Assembly (NCBI GenBank): GCA_964454745.1
Contig: CAYVUI010000014.1
Coordinates: 1-48,690, forward strand
Source of the DNA: CAYVUI01 sp964454745
Lineage (GTDB): Bacteria > Planctomycetota > Phycisphaerae > Sedimentisphaerales > Anaerohalosphaeraceae
Length of the DNA stretch: 48,690 nt
Reading direction: 5' to 3'
The position numbers and the translations under genes were made by a program. This document shows positions 48,643-48,690 of the stretch, one piece after another. Under the pieces are notes generated by a model. It was not told where the DNA came from, did no database searches, and worked only from the letters and a program-made list of their open reading frames with translations. Positions within the stretch are counted from its first letter, which is position 1. Each line of letters starts with the position of its first letter.

Positions 48643-48690
48643 CCGTTCACAGGTATTTTGATAGTATTGAGCGACGCACTCAAAGCCAAA

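Overview
The window looks like a chromosomal segment of a Gram-negative bacterium of the phylum Planctomycetota, most likely class Phycisphaerae. Supporting signs are a HYExAFE-family protein, two oversized signal peptidases I with zinc-ribbon inserts, a Lys/Ala-rich histone H1-like protein, a Tat-exported sulfatase, CMP-KDO synthetase (so an LPS-type outer membrane), frequent TTG/GTG starts and large beta-helix and HEAT-type exported proteins. A bacterial 2[4Fe-4S] ferredoxin fits an anaerobic or facultative life. Taxonomy is inference; no rRNA gene is present. The content is mostly housekeeping, with no phage, CRISPR, insertion sequence or recognised defence locus.

Layout. 1-9.7 kb: a cut-off HU gene, tandem lepB paralogues, kdsB, a divergent pyrG, a small exported protein, a sulfatase, then leftward SIMPL and lipoprotein genes. 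9.8-11.5 kb: the histone-like gene with a terminator, nadD, and a consensus promoter that drives a short hairpin-rich transcript. 11.5-21.7 kb: a HEAT-like exported protein and a complete F1Fo ATP synthase operon (Z-I-B-E-F-H-x-A-GNAT-G-D-C) carrying two extra genes. 21.8-28.9 kb: a small protein, a beta-propeller protein, purH, leftward metK and DUF547 genes, a long imperfect palindrome, and a second predicted alpha-helical exported protein. 29-36.8 kb: a peptide/oligopeptide ABC transporter operon with two membrane-anchored binding proteins, two permeases and two ATPases. 36.8-39.9 kb: STAS and tandem-ACT proteins, a ferredoxin gene missed at usual length cut-offs with a palindrome in its promoter, a cysteine-cluster protein and hisS. 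40-48.7 kb: an amino-acid permease fused to universal-stress domains plus a 50-residue partner, HYExAFE, bioB, rsmD and a CCA-adding-type nucleotidyltransferase, tRNA-Ala(GGC) with its own promoter and terminator, a large beta-helix lipoprotein, and a truncated ECF sigma-factor-like ORF at the edge.

The genes form compact, often overlapping operons. ATP synthase, CTP, purine, NAD, SAM and biotin functions are core metabolism. The sulfatase, the beta-helix lipoprotein and the peptide importer suggest a heterotroph feeding on (sulfated) polysaccharides and peptides. The most interesting unexplained items are the two extra genes inside the ATP synthase operon, the promoter-plus-double-hairpin unit at 11.33-11.47 kb, the palindrome at 27.55-27.72 kb, the palindrome over the ferredoxin promoter, and the duplicated signal peptidases. 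All promoter, terminator and start calls come from reading the sequence by eye.
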